From: Alphaproteobacteria bacterium
GTDB lineage: Bacteria > Pseudomonadota > Alphaproteobacteria > Rhizobiales > Xanthobacteraceae
Reading direction: 5' to 3'
DNA: 6,920 nucleotides
NCBI GenBank assembly: GCA_005883445.1
Contig: VAZL01000190.1
Coordinates: forward strand, 1 to 6,920
Shown: piece by piece, positions 1 through 5,747 of the stretch
Position numbering within the stretch: the first letter of the stretch is position 1
Layout: each line of letters opens with the position of its first letter
Position numbers and translations under genes: made by a program
Notes under the pieces: generated by a model
The model's input: the letters and a program-made list of their open reading frames with translations, nothing else
Told to the model about the DNA's origin: nothing
Databases searched by the model: none

Positions 1-1228
1 AGCCGGTGAGGTCGGCGGAGCCGCCGATCATCTCCGGCACCGCCGCGGTCAGCGCTTCGAGCGCAGTCTCCGATGCGGCGCGGGTCGCGACCTCTTTCGG
101 CGTTGCGGCGAGCTTCTCCTTCACTGAACGCACGGCGGCGGCGAGCTTATCGCTCGGCAACTCGCCGCGGATGCGGCGCTCGAATTCGGCCCGGCGGGCC
201 GCCGGCGCGGCCTTGAGCCGATCGTTCCAGGCCCGGTGCGCGGCCTTGCCCGCAAGCCCTGCGTCGCGCCACATCTCACGCACTTCCGTGGGAATGGTGA
301 AGGCGCCCTCCGACCAACCGAGTCTTTCCCGCGCGCCTCGGATCTCATCGGCGCCGAGTGGAGACCCGTGGGACTTCTCCGTCCCTGCCTTGTTCGGCGC
401 GCCGAAGCCGATGATGGTGCGGCAGGCGATGAGCGAGGGCCGGTCGCTCGCCTGCGCCTTCTCCAGCGCATTGGCGATTGCCTCGGGATCGTGTCCGTCG
501 ACGCGCGTCGCTGCCCAGCCGGCGGCCTCGAAGCGCTTGACCTGATCGACGGAATCCGCAAGCGACAGCGGGCCGTCGATCGAGATGCTGTTGTCGTCGA
601 ACAACACGATCAGCTTGTTGAGCTTGAGATGCCCGGCGAGCGCGATCGCCTCCTGGCTCACGCCCTCCATCAGATCGCCGTCTGAGGCGAGCACGTAGGT
701 GCGATGGTCCACGAGCTCGGGGCCGAATTGAGCGGCGAGATGCCGCTCGGCGATCGCCATGCCGACCGCATTTGCAAGTCCCTGGCCGAGCGGGCCGGTC
801 GTCGTCTCGACGCCCGGCGTGAGGAAGCTTTCCGGATGGCCGGGCGTGATCGAGTCCAACTGGCGGAAGCGCTTGATCTCCTCGATCGTCATCTTTTCGT
901 AGCCGAGGAGATGAAGCAGCGCGTAGATGAGCATCGAGCCGTGACCGGCTGACAGCACAAAGCGGTCGCGGTCGGGCCAGGCGGGACCCGCCGCGTCGAA
1001 TTTGAGGAAGCGCGTGAACAGCACGGTCGCGACGTCGGCTGCGCCCATGGGCAGGCCGGGATGGCCGGACTTCGCCTGTTCGACCGCGTCCATGGCGAGC
1101 GCGCGGATGGCATTCGCCATACGGTCGTGCCGCGCGCGCGTCGCGGGAGCGCGCTCGTCACGGCGCACCGGCGTGGTTTGCGCGGCAGAGGCGCTGGCTG
1201 CGGCAAGGAGCGACTTGGGACTGGTCAT
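1..1228 (-). CDS. tkt: Transketolase, N-terminal part (runs off left edge)
   Basis: Thiamine-diphosphate enzyme that moves two-carbon ketol units between sugar phosphates in the pentose phosphate and Calvin cycles; cytosolic. The minus strand is open for 409 codons from ATG 1228 to the window edge, roughly 60% of the usual ~660 residues. Visible signatures: SGHPGLPMG (54-62), LSAGHGSML (92-100), GPLGQG (145-150), the ThDP/metal motif SDGDLMEG (182-189) ending in DDN (211-213), and SHGSPLG (286-292). Residues ~1-320 are the pyrimidine-phosphate-binding domain; the second domain has just begun (IGGSADLTG, 401-409). The start is uncertain: residues 1-36 (Ala/Arg-rich) precede the point where homologues begin, an internal ATG at 1120 gives MANAIRALAMD, and an in-frame ATG at 1267 gives 13 more residues. 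None has a clear Shine-Dalgarno. Divergent from the plus-strand genes. Confidence 0.96.
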   Translation of the reverse strand, partial: MTSPKSLLAAASASAAQTTPVRRDERAPATRARHDRMANAIRALAMDAVEQAKSGHPGLPMGAADVATVLFTRFLKFDAAGPAWPDRDRFVLSAGHGSMLIYALLHLLGYEKMTIEEIKRFRQLDSITPGHPESFLTPGVETTTGPLGQGLANAVGMAIAERHLAAQFGPELVDHRTYVLASDGDLMEGVSQEAIALAGHLKLNKLIVLFDDNSISIDGPLSLADSVDQVKRFEAAGWAATRVDGHDPEAIANALEKAQASDRPSLIACRTIIGFGAPNKAGTEKSHGSPLGADEIRGARERLGWSEGAFTIPTEVREMWRDAGLAGKAAHRAWNDRLKAAPAARRAEFERRIRGELPSDKLAAAVRSVKEKLAATPKEVATRAASETALEALTAAVPEMIGGSADLTG

Positions 1229-1257
1229 CGCGGGGCCAAGCGGGTTGCTCGAGCGAG

Positions 1258-1285
1258 GCTCTAGCATGCGGGAGAGGGGAGTCAA
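1258..1285 (-). promoter_or_regulatory. Candidate tkt promoter
   Basis: On the minus strand, TTGACT (1280-1285) is followed after 16 bases by TAGAGC (1258-1263). The -35 box is good; the -10 box matches the TATAAT consensus at only about 3 of 6 positions. If used, transcription would begin near 1250, leaving ATG 1228 but not ATG 1267 on the message. A second minus-strand -35-like box, TTGACC at 1339-1344, has no convincing -10. Confidence 0.25.
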
Positions 1286-1347
1286 AGAACGCCGGCGTGT
1301 GGGCGGGCTCGCCATTCACAGGGGCAGCGACGAGTTCGGGTCAAACG

Positions 1348-1377
1348 TTGACGACGAGCCCGCGCGCAACGTAAGAT
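1348..1377 (+). promoter_or_regulatory. Candidate promoter for DUF4164-zapA
   Basis: TTGACG (1348-1353), an 18-base spacer and TAAGAT (1372-1377) make a good alphaproteobacterial sigma-70-type promoter. It is followed by an AT-rich stretch unlike the surrounding GC-rich DNA. The predicted start of transcription, near 1384, would leave a leader of roughly 87 bases before the DUF4164 ATG. The -35 box is one half of the inverted repeat GTCAA-ACG-TTGAC (1340-1352), whose other half is a minus-strand -35-like box. Confidence 0.5.
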
Positions 1378-1470
1378 TCTTTTTGTAACTGCTTGCCGAC
1401 GCAAAAGATTTTTACGCCACACGGCTGTCGAATCCGGCCTGTATCGGCCGCGTCCCGGGGGGTGCCGAGA

Positions 1471-1752
1471 ATGACCGAGCCCAGCGCCATCGACGCGGCC
1501 AGCAAACGTCTTGCACTCGCACTCGATGCGCTTGCGGCCGCGGTCGAGCGGCGACACGAGGCCGACCGCGGCGAGCAGACGCTGGACGCCCAGCTGCACG
1601 CGCTCGGCGCCGACCGCTCGCGTCTCGCCTCGGAGCTCGATGCGGCGGTGGCCCGCTCCCGCACGCTGGAAATCACCAATCGCGAGGTCGCCCAGCGGCT
1701 CGATGCCGCCATCGACACCATCCGGTCCGTGCTCGCGACGAACGAGCGCTGA
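1471..1752 (+). CDS. DUF4164 family small coiled-coil protein
   Basis: 93-residue protein of unknown function, recognised as DUF4164 by its N-terminus (MTEPSAIDAASKRLALALDA) and its Arg/Glu/Ala-rich heptad character. Nearly the whole chain should form one long amphipathic helix or coiled coil (about residues 8-90). It contains no Cys, Trp, Tyr or Phe, no signal peptide and no membrane segment, so a cytosolic structural or adaptor role is plausible but not shown. ATG 1471 is chosen because the run GGGGGG lies 8 bases upstream and the family signature begins there. An in-frame ATG at 1393 would add 26 residues that look like translated leader (HGCRIRPVSAASRG). It ends 9 bases before zapA, whose ribosome-binding site overlaps its stop codon, so the two are probably translationally linked. 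Confidence 0.85.
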   Translation: MTEPSAIDAASKRLALALDALAAAVERRHEADRGEQTLDAQLHALGADRSRLASELDAAVARSRTLEITNREVAQRLDAAIDTIRSVLATNER

Positions 1753-1761
1753 GGGCATGCC

Positions 1762-2148
1762 ATGCCGCAGATCAGCGTCACCATCAACGGCCGCCAGTTC
1801 CGCATGGCCTGCGAGAACGGCGAAGAGGCGCGTCTCACGCGGCTGGCCCAGGATCTCGACGCGCGCATCGGCGCCTTGCGTTCTCGCTTCGGCGAGATCG
1901 GCGATACCCGCCTCACGGTCATGGCCGCACTGGCGCTCGCCGACGAACTCTCGGAGGTGAAGGAGAAGCTGCAGCGGCTCGAGCCCGAGCTTGCCACGCT
2001 GCAGGATGCCAGCGTCGTCTCGGCCGACCGCGCCCAGGCGACGCAGGCGGCAGTCATCGCCGCGCTCAACGCAGCCGCCGAGCGCATCGAGAGCATCACC
2101 CGGCGGCTCAATCAGACCGTCACCGACGGCGGCGTCCCCATGGGCTGA
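1762..2148 (+). CDS. zapA: Cell division protein ZapA
   Basis: ZapA binds FtsZ at midcell and promotes bundling of FtsZ filaments in the Z-ring. The 128-residue chain has the family's two parts. The N-terminal globular domain runs from about 1 to 62: VTINGRQFRMAC, then GEEARLTRLAQDLDARI, then TRLTVMAALALADEL. A C-terminal coiled coil follows, about 62-118 (VKEKLQRLEPELATL and RIESITRRLN). Length is typical of alphaproteobacterial ZapA. ATG 1762 has GAGGG at 1751-1755; an ATG at 1757 is out of frame. Position after DUF4164 and before 6S RNA matches the standard alphaproteobacterial order and strengthens the call. Confidence 0.93.
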   Translation: MPQISVTINGRQFRMACENGEEARLTRLAQDLDARIGALRSRFGEIGDTRLTVMAALALADELSEVKEKLQRLEPELATLQDASVVSADRAQATQAAVIAALNAAAERIESITRRLNQTVTDGGVPMG

Positions 2149-2199
2149 TCGGCCCGTTTCGCCGGTAGCGTCGCACGCGCGCAGGCACTACATTGGTCG

Positions 2200-2357
2200 G
2201 GCGGGGCTGCGAGGCGCGTCAGGAGCCATATCCCCGGGGCCTTATCGATCCTGAAGGGAGCTGTCCCTGACCGGGCTCGTGGGCTCGGACATATGGCGCC
2301 CACCTACTTTCGTAGGGAACCCGGGATCGACGCTCCAACGGCCATTGCGGCCCCGCG
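2200..2357 (+). ncRNA. ssrS: 6S RNA
   Basis: 6S RNA mimics an open promoter and sequesters sigma-70 RNA polymerase. The interval between zapA and the cyclo-ligase gene is its standard location. The sequence folds as expected of a long rod: closing stem 2201-2210 with 2347-2356 (10 pairs, one G-U), 2222-2226 with 2332-2336 (5 pairs), 2245-2251 with 2324-2330 (7 pairs), and an apical stem 2279-2284 with 2298-2303 (6 pairs). A small hairpin on the 3' side of the bubble (CTAC-TTTC-GTAG, 2304-2315) matches the 3'-bubble hairpin seen in other 6S RNAs. About 158 bases is the usual size. A -10-like CTACAT (2188-2193) would start transcription close to 2200; no convincing -35 is visible. Ends are inferred from pairing, to within a few bases. 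The 3' end lies only about 17 bases before the cyclo-ligase ATG, so processing from a longer transcript is possible. Confidence 0.82.
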
Positions 2358-2373
2358 CTCACGCCTCAGATCG

Positions 2374-2964
2374 ATGGCTCAATCCACCTCGATTGAAGAC
2401 GCCAAAGCCGCGCTTCGCCGCCAAGCCCGCGCGCGCCGCGATGCGCTGCCGGCCGGCGTGCGCGCCGCCGCGGCGCAAGCCATTGCGGCGCGACCGTTTC
2501 CGGTCGCGGTCGCGCCGGCGGCGATCGTCGCGGGCTTCATGCCCATGGGGAGCGAGATCAATCCCATCCCGTTGATGCGCAAGTTCGCGGATTTCGGCGC
2601 GCAGCTGGCGCTGCCGGCCGTCGCCGGGCGCGGCAAGCCGCTCACCATGCGCGCCTTCGCCTTTGGCGAAACGCTCGTGCCGGGCGTTTGGGGCATCCGC
2701 GAGCCTGCACCCGACGCGCCCGCAGTCGCCCCCGACATTCTCATCGTGCCGCTTTTGGCCTTCGATCGCAGCGGGCAGCGCATCGGCTACGGCGCCGGCT
2801 ACTACGACATGACGATTGCGGCGTTGCGCGCGCGCAAGACCATCATCGCCTGCGGCGTAGCCTTCGCCGCGCAGGAAATTTCGGGCGTGCCGACGACTCC
2901 TCGCGATGTCCGTCTCGATCTCGTGCTAACCGAGCGCGAGGTCATCGACTGTCGGGCCGTGTGA
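2374..2964 (+). CDS. ygfA: 5-formyltetrahydrofolate cyclo-ligase
   Basis: Catalyses ATP-dependent conversion of 5-formyl-THF to 5,10-methenyl-THF, returning the storage folate to the active one-carbon pool; cytosolic. The 196-residue protein has the usual length. Signatures: basic N-terminal helix KAALRRQARARRDAL (11-25), the substrate loop GFMPMGSEINP (54-64), LPAVAGRGKPLTMRAF (80-95), GIREP (107-111), and the family hallmark RIGYGAGYYD (136-145), with Ala where the usual motif has Gly. The C-terminal strand DVRLDLVLTE follows (178-187). ATG 2374 is chosen because it gives the family's normal N-terminus. The in-frame ATG 2293 lies inside the 6S RNA and would add 27 unlikely residues. The Shine-Dalgarno is poor. 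The ymdB start follows the stop by 3 bases. The zapA-6S-cyclo-ligase order is conserved in many proteobacteria. Confidence 0.93.
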   Translation: MAQSTSIEDAKAALRRQARARRDALPAGVRAAAAQAIAARPFPVAVAPAAIVAGFMPMGSEINPIPLMRKFADFGAQLALPAVAGRGKPLTMRAFAFGETLVPGVWGIREPAPDAPAVAPDILIVPLLAFDRSGQRIGYGAGYYDMTIAALRARKTIIACGVAFAAQEISGVPTTPRDVRLDLVLTEREVIDCRAV

Positions 2965-2967
2965 CGG

Positions 2968-3792
2968 ATGCGCATCCTCTTCATCGGCGACATCGTGGGA
3001 CGCAGCGGACGTGCCGTACTGCTGGAGCGCCTCGGCGCGCTCGTGCAGGACTGGAAGCTCGATTTCGTCGCGATCAACGGCGAGAACGCCGCCGGCGGCT
3101 TCGGCATCACGGAAGCGATCTACCAGGAATTCGTCGATGCCGGCGTCGACGTGATCACGGGCGGCAACCATTCCTGGGATCAGAAGGAGGCGCTGGTTTT
3201 CATCGAGCGCGCCCCGCAGCTGCTTCGCCCGATCAACTACCCCGCCGGCACGCCCGGCCGCGGTGCCGCGCTGATCGACGCCAAGAACGGTGCGCGCGTG
3301 CTCGTCGTCAACGCCATGGGCCGCATCTTCATGGACCCGCTGGATGATCCCTTCGCCGCGGTCGAACGCGAGCTTGCGGCCTGTCCGCTCAAGCAAACGG
3401 CCGACGCCATCATCATCGACATTCACGGCGAGGCCACGAGCGAGAAGCAGGCAATGGGCCATTTCTGCGACGGGCGCGCGAGCCTCGTGGTCGGCACCCA
3501 TACCCATGTGCCGACCGCGGACCACCAGATTCTGCCGCGCGGCACCGCCTTCGTCTCCGACGTCGGCATGACCGGCGACTACGATTCCGTGATCGGGATG
3601 GACAAGGATGAGCCATTGATGCGATTCCTGCGCAAAATTCCCGGCGCGCGCTTCGAGCCGGCGACGGGCGAGGCGACGTTGTGCGCGCTCGCGGTGGAGA
3701 CTGACGACGCCAGCGGGCTCGCGCGGCGCATCGCAGCCGTGCGCCTGGGAGGCCGGTTGCAAGAGGCGCGACCGCAATTTTGGGAAACATGA
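2968..3792 (+). CDS. ymdB: YmdB-family (TIGR00282) metallophosphoesterase
   Basis: Calcineurin-like dinuclear metal phosphoesterase. Characterised relatives include Bacillus subtilis YmdB and Deinococcus DR1281, which act on 2',3'-cyclic nucleotides; the in vivo role here is not known. 274 residues, family-typical. The metal ligands are all visible: D8 in FIGDIVG, E39-N40 in NGENAAGGFGI, N67-H68 in GGNHSWDQKE, H153 in DIHGEATSEK, and H178/H180 in GTHTHVPTAD. The conserved stretch SDVGMTGDYDSVIGM (197-211) is also present. No signal peptide or membrane segment, so cytosolic. The start is fixed by MRILFIGD, which is the family's usual beginning. It sits 3 bases after the cyclo-ligase stop and is almost certainly co-transcribed and translationally coupled with it. 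Confidence 0.93.
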   Translation: MRILFIGDIVGRSGRAVLLERLGALVQDWKLDFVAINGENAAGGFGITEAIYQEFVDAGVDVITGGNHSWDQKEALVFIERAPQLLRPINYPAGTPGRGAALIDAKNGARVLVVNAMGRIFMDPLDDPFAAVERELAACPLKQTADAIIIDIHGEATSEKQAMGHFCDGRASLVVGTHTHVPTADHQILPRGTAFVSDVGMTGDYDSVIGMDKDEPLMRFLRKIPGARFEPATGEATLCALAVETDDASGLARRIAAVRLGGRLQEARPQFWET

Positions 3793-4045
3793 GCAAGCTG
3801 ATCGCTTCTCGCTCGATCCGTGACGAGCGACACGAATTTGCCGCGTCGGCGTGCAGCTTTGGTGCCAGCGAATGAGATTGACTCGCGCGCTTGCTGCGGC
3901 AGAATCCCGGCGAAATTTCTCGGGAGGCGGTTTCTGGATTTCAGCCCAGGCGCGTCCTATATCGCACCCGACATCAATCCATTATTCATGACCTCGCCGT
4001 TTGCGCTTTTCATCATGCGTGACGCGGGCCGTCGAGGAGCAGGCC
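3793..4045 (+). other. ymdB-yebC intergenic region
   Basis: No credible gene. Contents: a 7-bp perfect hairpin TCGCTCG/CGAGCGA (3809-3815 with 3824-3830, 8-base loop) 17 bases after the ymdB stop, lacking a proper T-tract and so at best a weak terminator. There are two weak promoter guesses for yebC: TTGACT (3878-3883) with CAGAAT (3900-3905) 16 bases on, and TATATC (3958-3963) with no good -35. The region is less GC-biased than its neighbours, in keeping with regulatory DNA. yebC's ribosome-binding site, GAGGAG at 4034-4039, closes it. Confidence 0.4.
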
Positions 4046-4792
4046 ATGGCCGGCCATTCCCAGTTCAAGAACATCATGCACCGCAAGGGGCGGCAGGATG
4101 CGGCGAGATCCAAGCTGTTTGGAAAGCTCGCGCGGGAAATCACGGTCTCGGCCAAAATGGGACTGCCCGACCCCGCCATGAACCCGCGCCTGCGCGCGGC
4201 CGTCATCGCCGCCCGCGCGGAGAATATGCCCAAGGACAACATCGACCGCGCGATCAAGAAAGCGACCGGCGGCGAAGCGGAGAGCTATGACGAGATCCGC
4301 TACGAAGGTTACGGGCCGGGCGGCGTGGCCGTCATCGTCGAGGTCTTGACCGACAACCGCAACCGCACCGCGGGCGAAGTGCGGGCGACCTTCACCAAGT
4401 CCGGCGGCCACCTCGCCGAGACCGGCGCGGTCTCCTTCATGTTCGACCGTGTCGGCGTGGTCGAGTACGACGCCAAAGTCGCAAGCGCTGATGCCGTCCT
4501 GGAGGTCGCGATCGAGGCCGGCGCCGAGGACGTCGTGTCGAACGAGGGCGGGCACGAAATCTACACCACGCCGGATTCGCTGCGCGAGGTGGCCAAGGCG
4601 CTGGAGGCGAAATTCGGCGAGCCGCGCAAGGCGGCGTTGGTGTGGAAGCCGCAAAACACGGTCGCCGTCAACGACGAGCAGGGCGAGAAACTCTTCAAGC
4701 TGATCGAGACCCTCAACGAGCATGACGACGTGCAGAACGTCTACGCCAATTTCGAGGTCTCGGACGCACTGATGCAGAGGCTCAGCGCATAG
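4046..4792 (+). CDS. yebC: YebC/PmpR/TACO1 family regulatory protein
   Basis: Member of a widespread cytosolic family described variously as a DNA-binding transcriptional regulator (YebC/PmpR) and as a translation factor (mitochondrial TACO1 and bacterial relatives). Which applies here cannot be read from sequence. The 248 residues match the family length. Signatures: the near-invariant N-terminus MAGHSQFKNIMHRKGRQDA (1-19), FGKLAREITVSAKMG (25-39), NPRLRAAVIAARAENMPKDN (46-65), YEGYGPGGVAVIVE (86-99), DNRNRTAGEVR (103-113) and GAVSFMFDRVG (127-137). ATG 4046 is chosen for this N-terminus and for GAGGAG 6 bases upstream; an in-frame ATG at 4001 would add 15 residues that do not belong to the family. 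It precedes ruvC, a gene order also found in enterobacteria, though here with a 306-base gap. Confidence 0.95.
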   Translation: MAGHSQFKNIMHRKGRQDAARSKLFGKLAREITVSAKMGLPDPAMNPRLRAAVIAARAENMPKDNIDRAIKKATGGEAESYDEIRYEGYGPGGVAVIVEVLTDNRNRTAGEVRATFTKSGGHLAETGAVSFMFDRVGVVEYDAKVASADAVLEVAIEAGAEDVVSNEGGHEIYTTPDSLREVAKALEAKFGEPRKAALVWKPQNTVAVNDEQGEKLFKLIETLNEHDDVQNVYANFEVSDALMQRLSA

Positions 4793-4809
4793 GCTTAGCG
4801 CATAAGCTT
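4784..4809 (+). repeat. 13-bp tandem duplication across the yebC stop
   Basis: AGCGCATAGGCTT (4784-4796) is followed directly by AGCGCATAAGCTT (4797-4809), identical at 12 of 13 positions. The first copy contains the yebC stop TAG (4790-4792); the TAA of the second copy is out of frame with it. This looks like a local slippage duplication with no evident function. Confidence 0.7.
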
Positions 4810-4865
4810 GGGGTCATCGGACGAGCCGGTGGCGGCCAACGCTGCCGCGCCGCGAAACTCCGCTC

Positions 4866-5024
4866 ATTCCCGCGCATAGCGCGTCCTTAAGGGCGTTCAC
4901 GCTCGTCTTCGACGGGCTATGGACGCGCGTAAACGCGCTTATGGCGGGAATCCAGGGCCCCAAGCTGGGTCCCCGCAACGGGGTCCCCGCGACGCGAGCG
5001 TCGCGGGGTGCCCCTCGCGGGGAC
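4866..5024. repeat. Palindromic intergenic repeat element (yebC-ruvC gap)
   Basis: Most of the 306-base gap is inverted repeats. Left module: ATTCCCGC (4866-4873) pairs with GCGGGAAT (4944-4951), and inside it GCGCGTCC (4879-4886) pairs with GGACGCGC (4921-4928), giving one nested stem-loop of 86 bases. Right module: CCCCGCGACGC (4985-4995) pairs perfectly with GCGTCGCGGGG (4998-5008), enclosed by GTCCCCGC (4969-4976) pairing with GCGGGGAC (5017-5024). GGGTCCCCGC occurs twice directly (4967-4976, 4981-4990). The makeup resembles dispersed palindromic intergenic elements known from rhizobial chromosomes, which is recall rather than a search result. It could also fold in RNA as a terminator or stabiliser for the yebC message, though no T-tract follows. 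The rest of the gap (4810-4865, 5025-5098) shows nothing I can name, and no clear ruvC promoter. Confidence 0.75.
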
Positions 5025-5098
5025 GAGCGGCAGGGGGCCTAAAGGCACCGTCGGGCGGCCTAGGCTGTTGCCGCCGGCGGCGCTATCAACGGACGATC

Positions 5099-5602
5099 AT
5101 GCGCGACCTGATTCGGATCCTCGGCATCGATCCCGGGCTTCGTCGCACCGGTTGGGGCGTGGTGGCGCTCGACGGCAACCGGCTGAGCTTCCTCGCTTGC
5201 GGGTCGCTTGCGACCGACGAGAAGGCGGGGCTCGCCGCGCGCCTCCTCGCCATCCACGACGGCTTGCGGCGCGTGGTCGAACAGCATGCGCCGCACGAAG
5301 CCGCGGTGGAGGCGACCTTCGTGAACAAGGACGCCGCCGCAACGCTCAAGCTTGGCCAGGCGCGCGGCATCGCCATGCTGGTGCCTGCGATCGCTGGCCT
5401 GCCGGTCGCCGAATATGCCCCAAATCTGGTGAAGAAGACGATCGTCGGCGCCGGCCACAGCGAGAAGGCGCAGATCCGCATGATGATCGGCGTGCTGCTG
5501 CCGAAGGCCGATCCGCAGTCGGAAGATGCGGCCGACGCGCTCGCGATCGCGGTGTGCCATGCGCATCATCGCCGCAGCGTCGTACTCAAGGTAGCGGGCT
5601 GA
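5099..5602 (+). CDS. ruvC: Crossover junction endodeoxyribonuclease RuvC
   Basis: Homodimeric, Mg2+-dependent nuclease that cuts Holliday junctions symmetrically, resolving recombination intermediates on the RuvAB-junction complex. 167 residues, family-typical. The four catalytic acids are present at the right spacing: D11 in LGIDPGLRRTGWG, E71 in AAVEATFVNKD, and D143 and D146 in EDAADALAIAVCHAH. The DNA-contacting segment NKDAAATLKLGQARG (76-90) and AEYAPNLVKKTIVGAGHSEK (104-123) are conserved. ATG 5099 is chosen because the RNase-H fold begins a few residues later, as in the family. The in-frame ATG at 4919 would translate 60 residues of the palindromic repeat and is not credible. The Shine-Dalgarno is weak (ACGGACG). 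No alphaproteobacterial LexA box (GTTC-N7-GTTC) is seen upstream. Confidence 0.96.
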   Translation: MRDLIRILGIDPGLRRTGWGVVALDGNRLSFLACGSLATDEKAGLAARLLAIHDGLRRVVEQHAPHEAAVEATFVNKDAAATLKLGQARGIAMLVPAIAGLPVAEYAPNLVKKTIVGAGHSEKAQIRMMIGVLLPKADPQSEDAADALAIAVCHAHHRRSVVLKVAG

Positions 5603-5747
5603 CTTGGCTGCCGACGGTCGTTGCCGTCGGCGCTGGTCAACTCGATTGCGGTCTTGTTTGCTCGGGGACGTTGCCCATGGACCTCGCTGCGCCTCTTTTC
5701 GCCGGCGCCTTGCCCGCAACCATTGCATGGGCCAAATAGGCGCGCGC
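5603..5747 (+). other. Long ruvC-ruvA spacer with a hairpin
   Basis: 145 bases with no recognised gene, unusually long inside a ruv cluster. A perfect 8-bp hairpin GCCGACGG/CCGTCGGC (5610-5617 with 5624-5631, loop TCGTTG) begins 7 bases after the ruvC stop, without a following T-run. A 20-codon open frame starts at ATG 5677 (MDLAAPLFAGALPATIAWAK, stop 5737-5739), with GGGGAC 7 bases upstream and its stop 8 bases before the ruvA ATG. Its codon use is less GC-biased than the flanking genes, so it may be chance. The ruvA frame is also open back to a TTG at 5604, but that 48-residue extension is not RuvA-like. Confidence 0.45.

Noticed and set aside
1341..2111. 256-codon minus-strand frame opposite DUF4164 and zapA
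   Set aside because: Low-complexity Ser/Ala/Arg composition mirroring the sense codons; no family resemblance.
2293..2373. Upstream in-frame ATG extending the cyclo-ligase by 27 residues
   Set aside because: The codons lie inside the folded 6S RNA and the residues do not look like the enzyme's N-terminus.
3820..4290. 156-codon plus-strand frame across the ymdB-yebC gap
   Set aside because: It overlaps yebC in another frame, lacks a ribosome-binding site and resembles no protein.
4013..4723. 236-codon minus-strand frame opposite yebC
   Set aside because: Shadow of yebC; no promoter, ribosome-binding site or family signature.
4985..5008. Rho-independent terminator for yebC
   Set aside because: The stem is strong, but no T-run follows and it sits within a larger set of inverted repeats about 190 bases past the stop, so the repeat-element reading fits better.
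4919..5098. In-frame extension of ruvC by 60 residues
   Set aside because: It would translate the palindromic repeat; RuvC's fold begins right after ATG 5099.
4793..5098. SOS (LexA) box upstream of ruvC
   Set aside because: A single GTTC (4894-4897) is present, but the second GTTC at the required 7-base spacing is absent.
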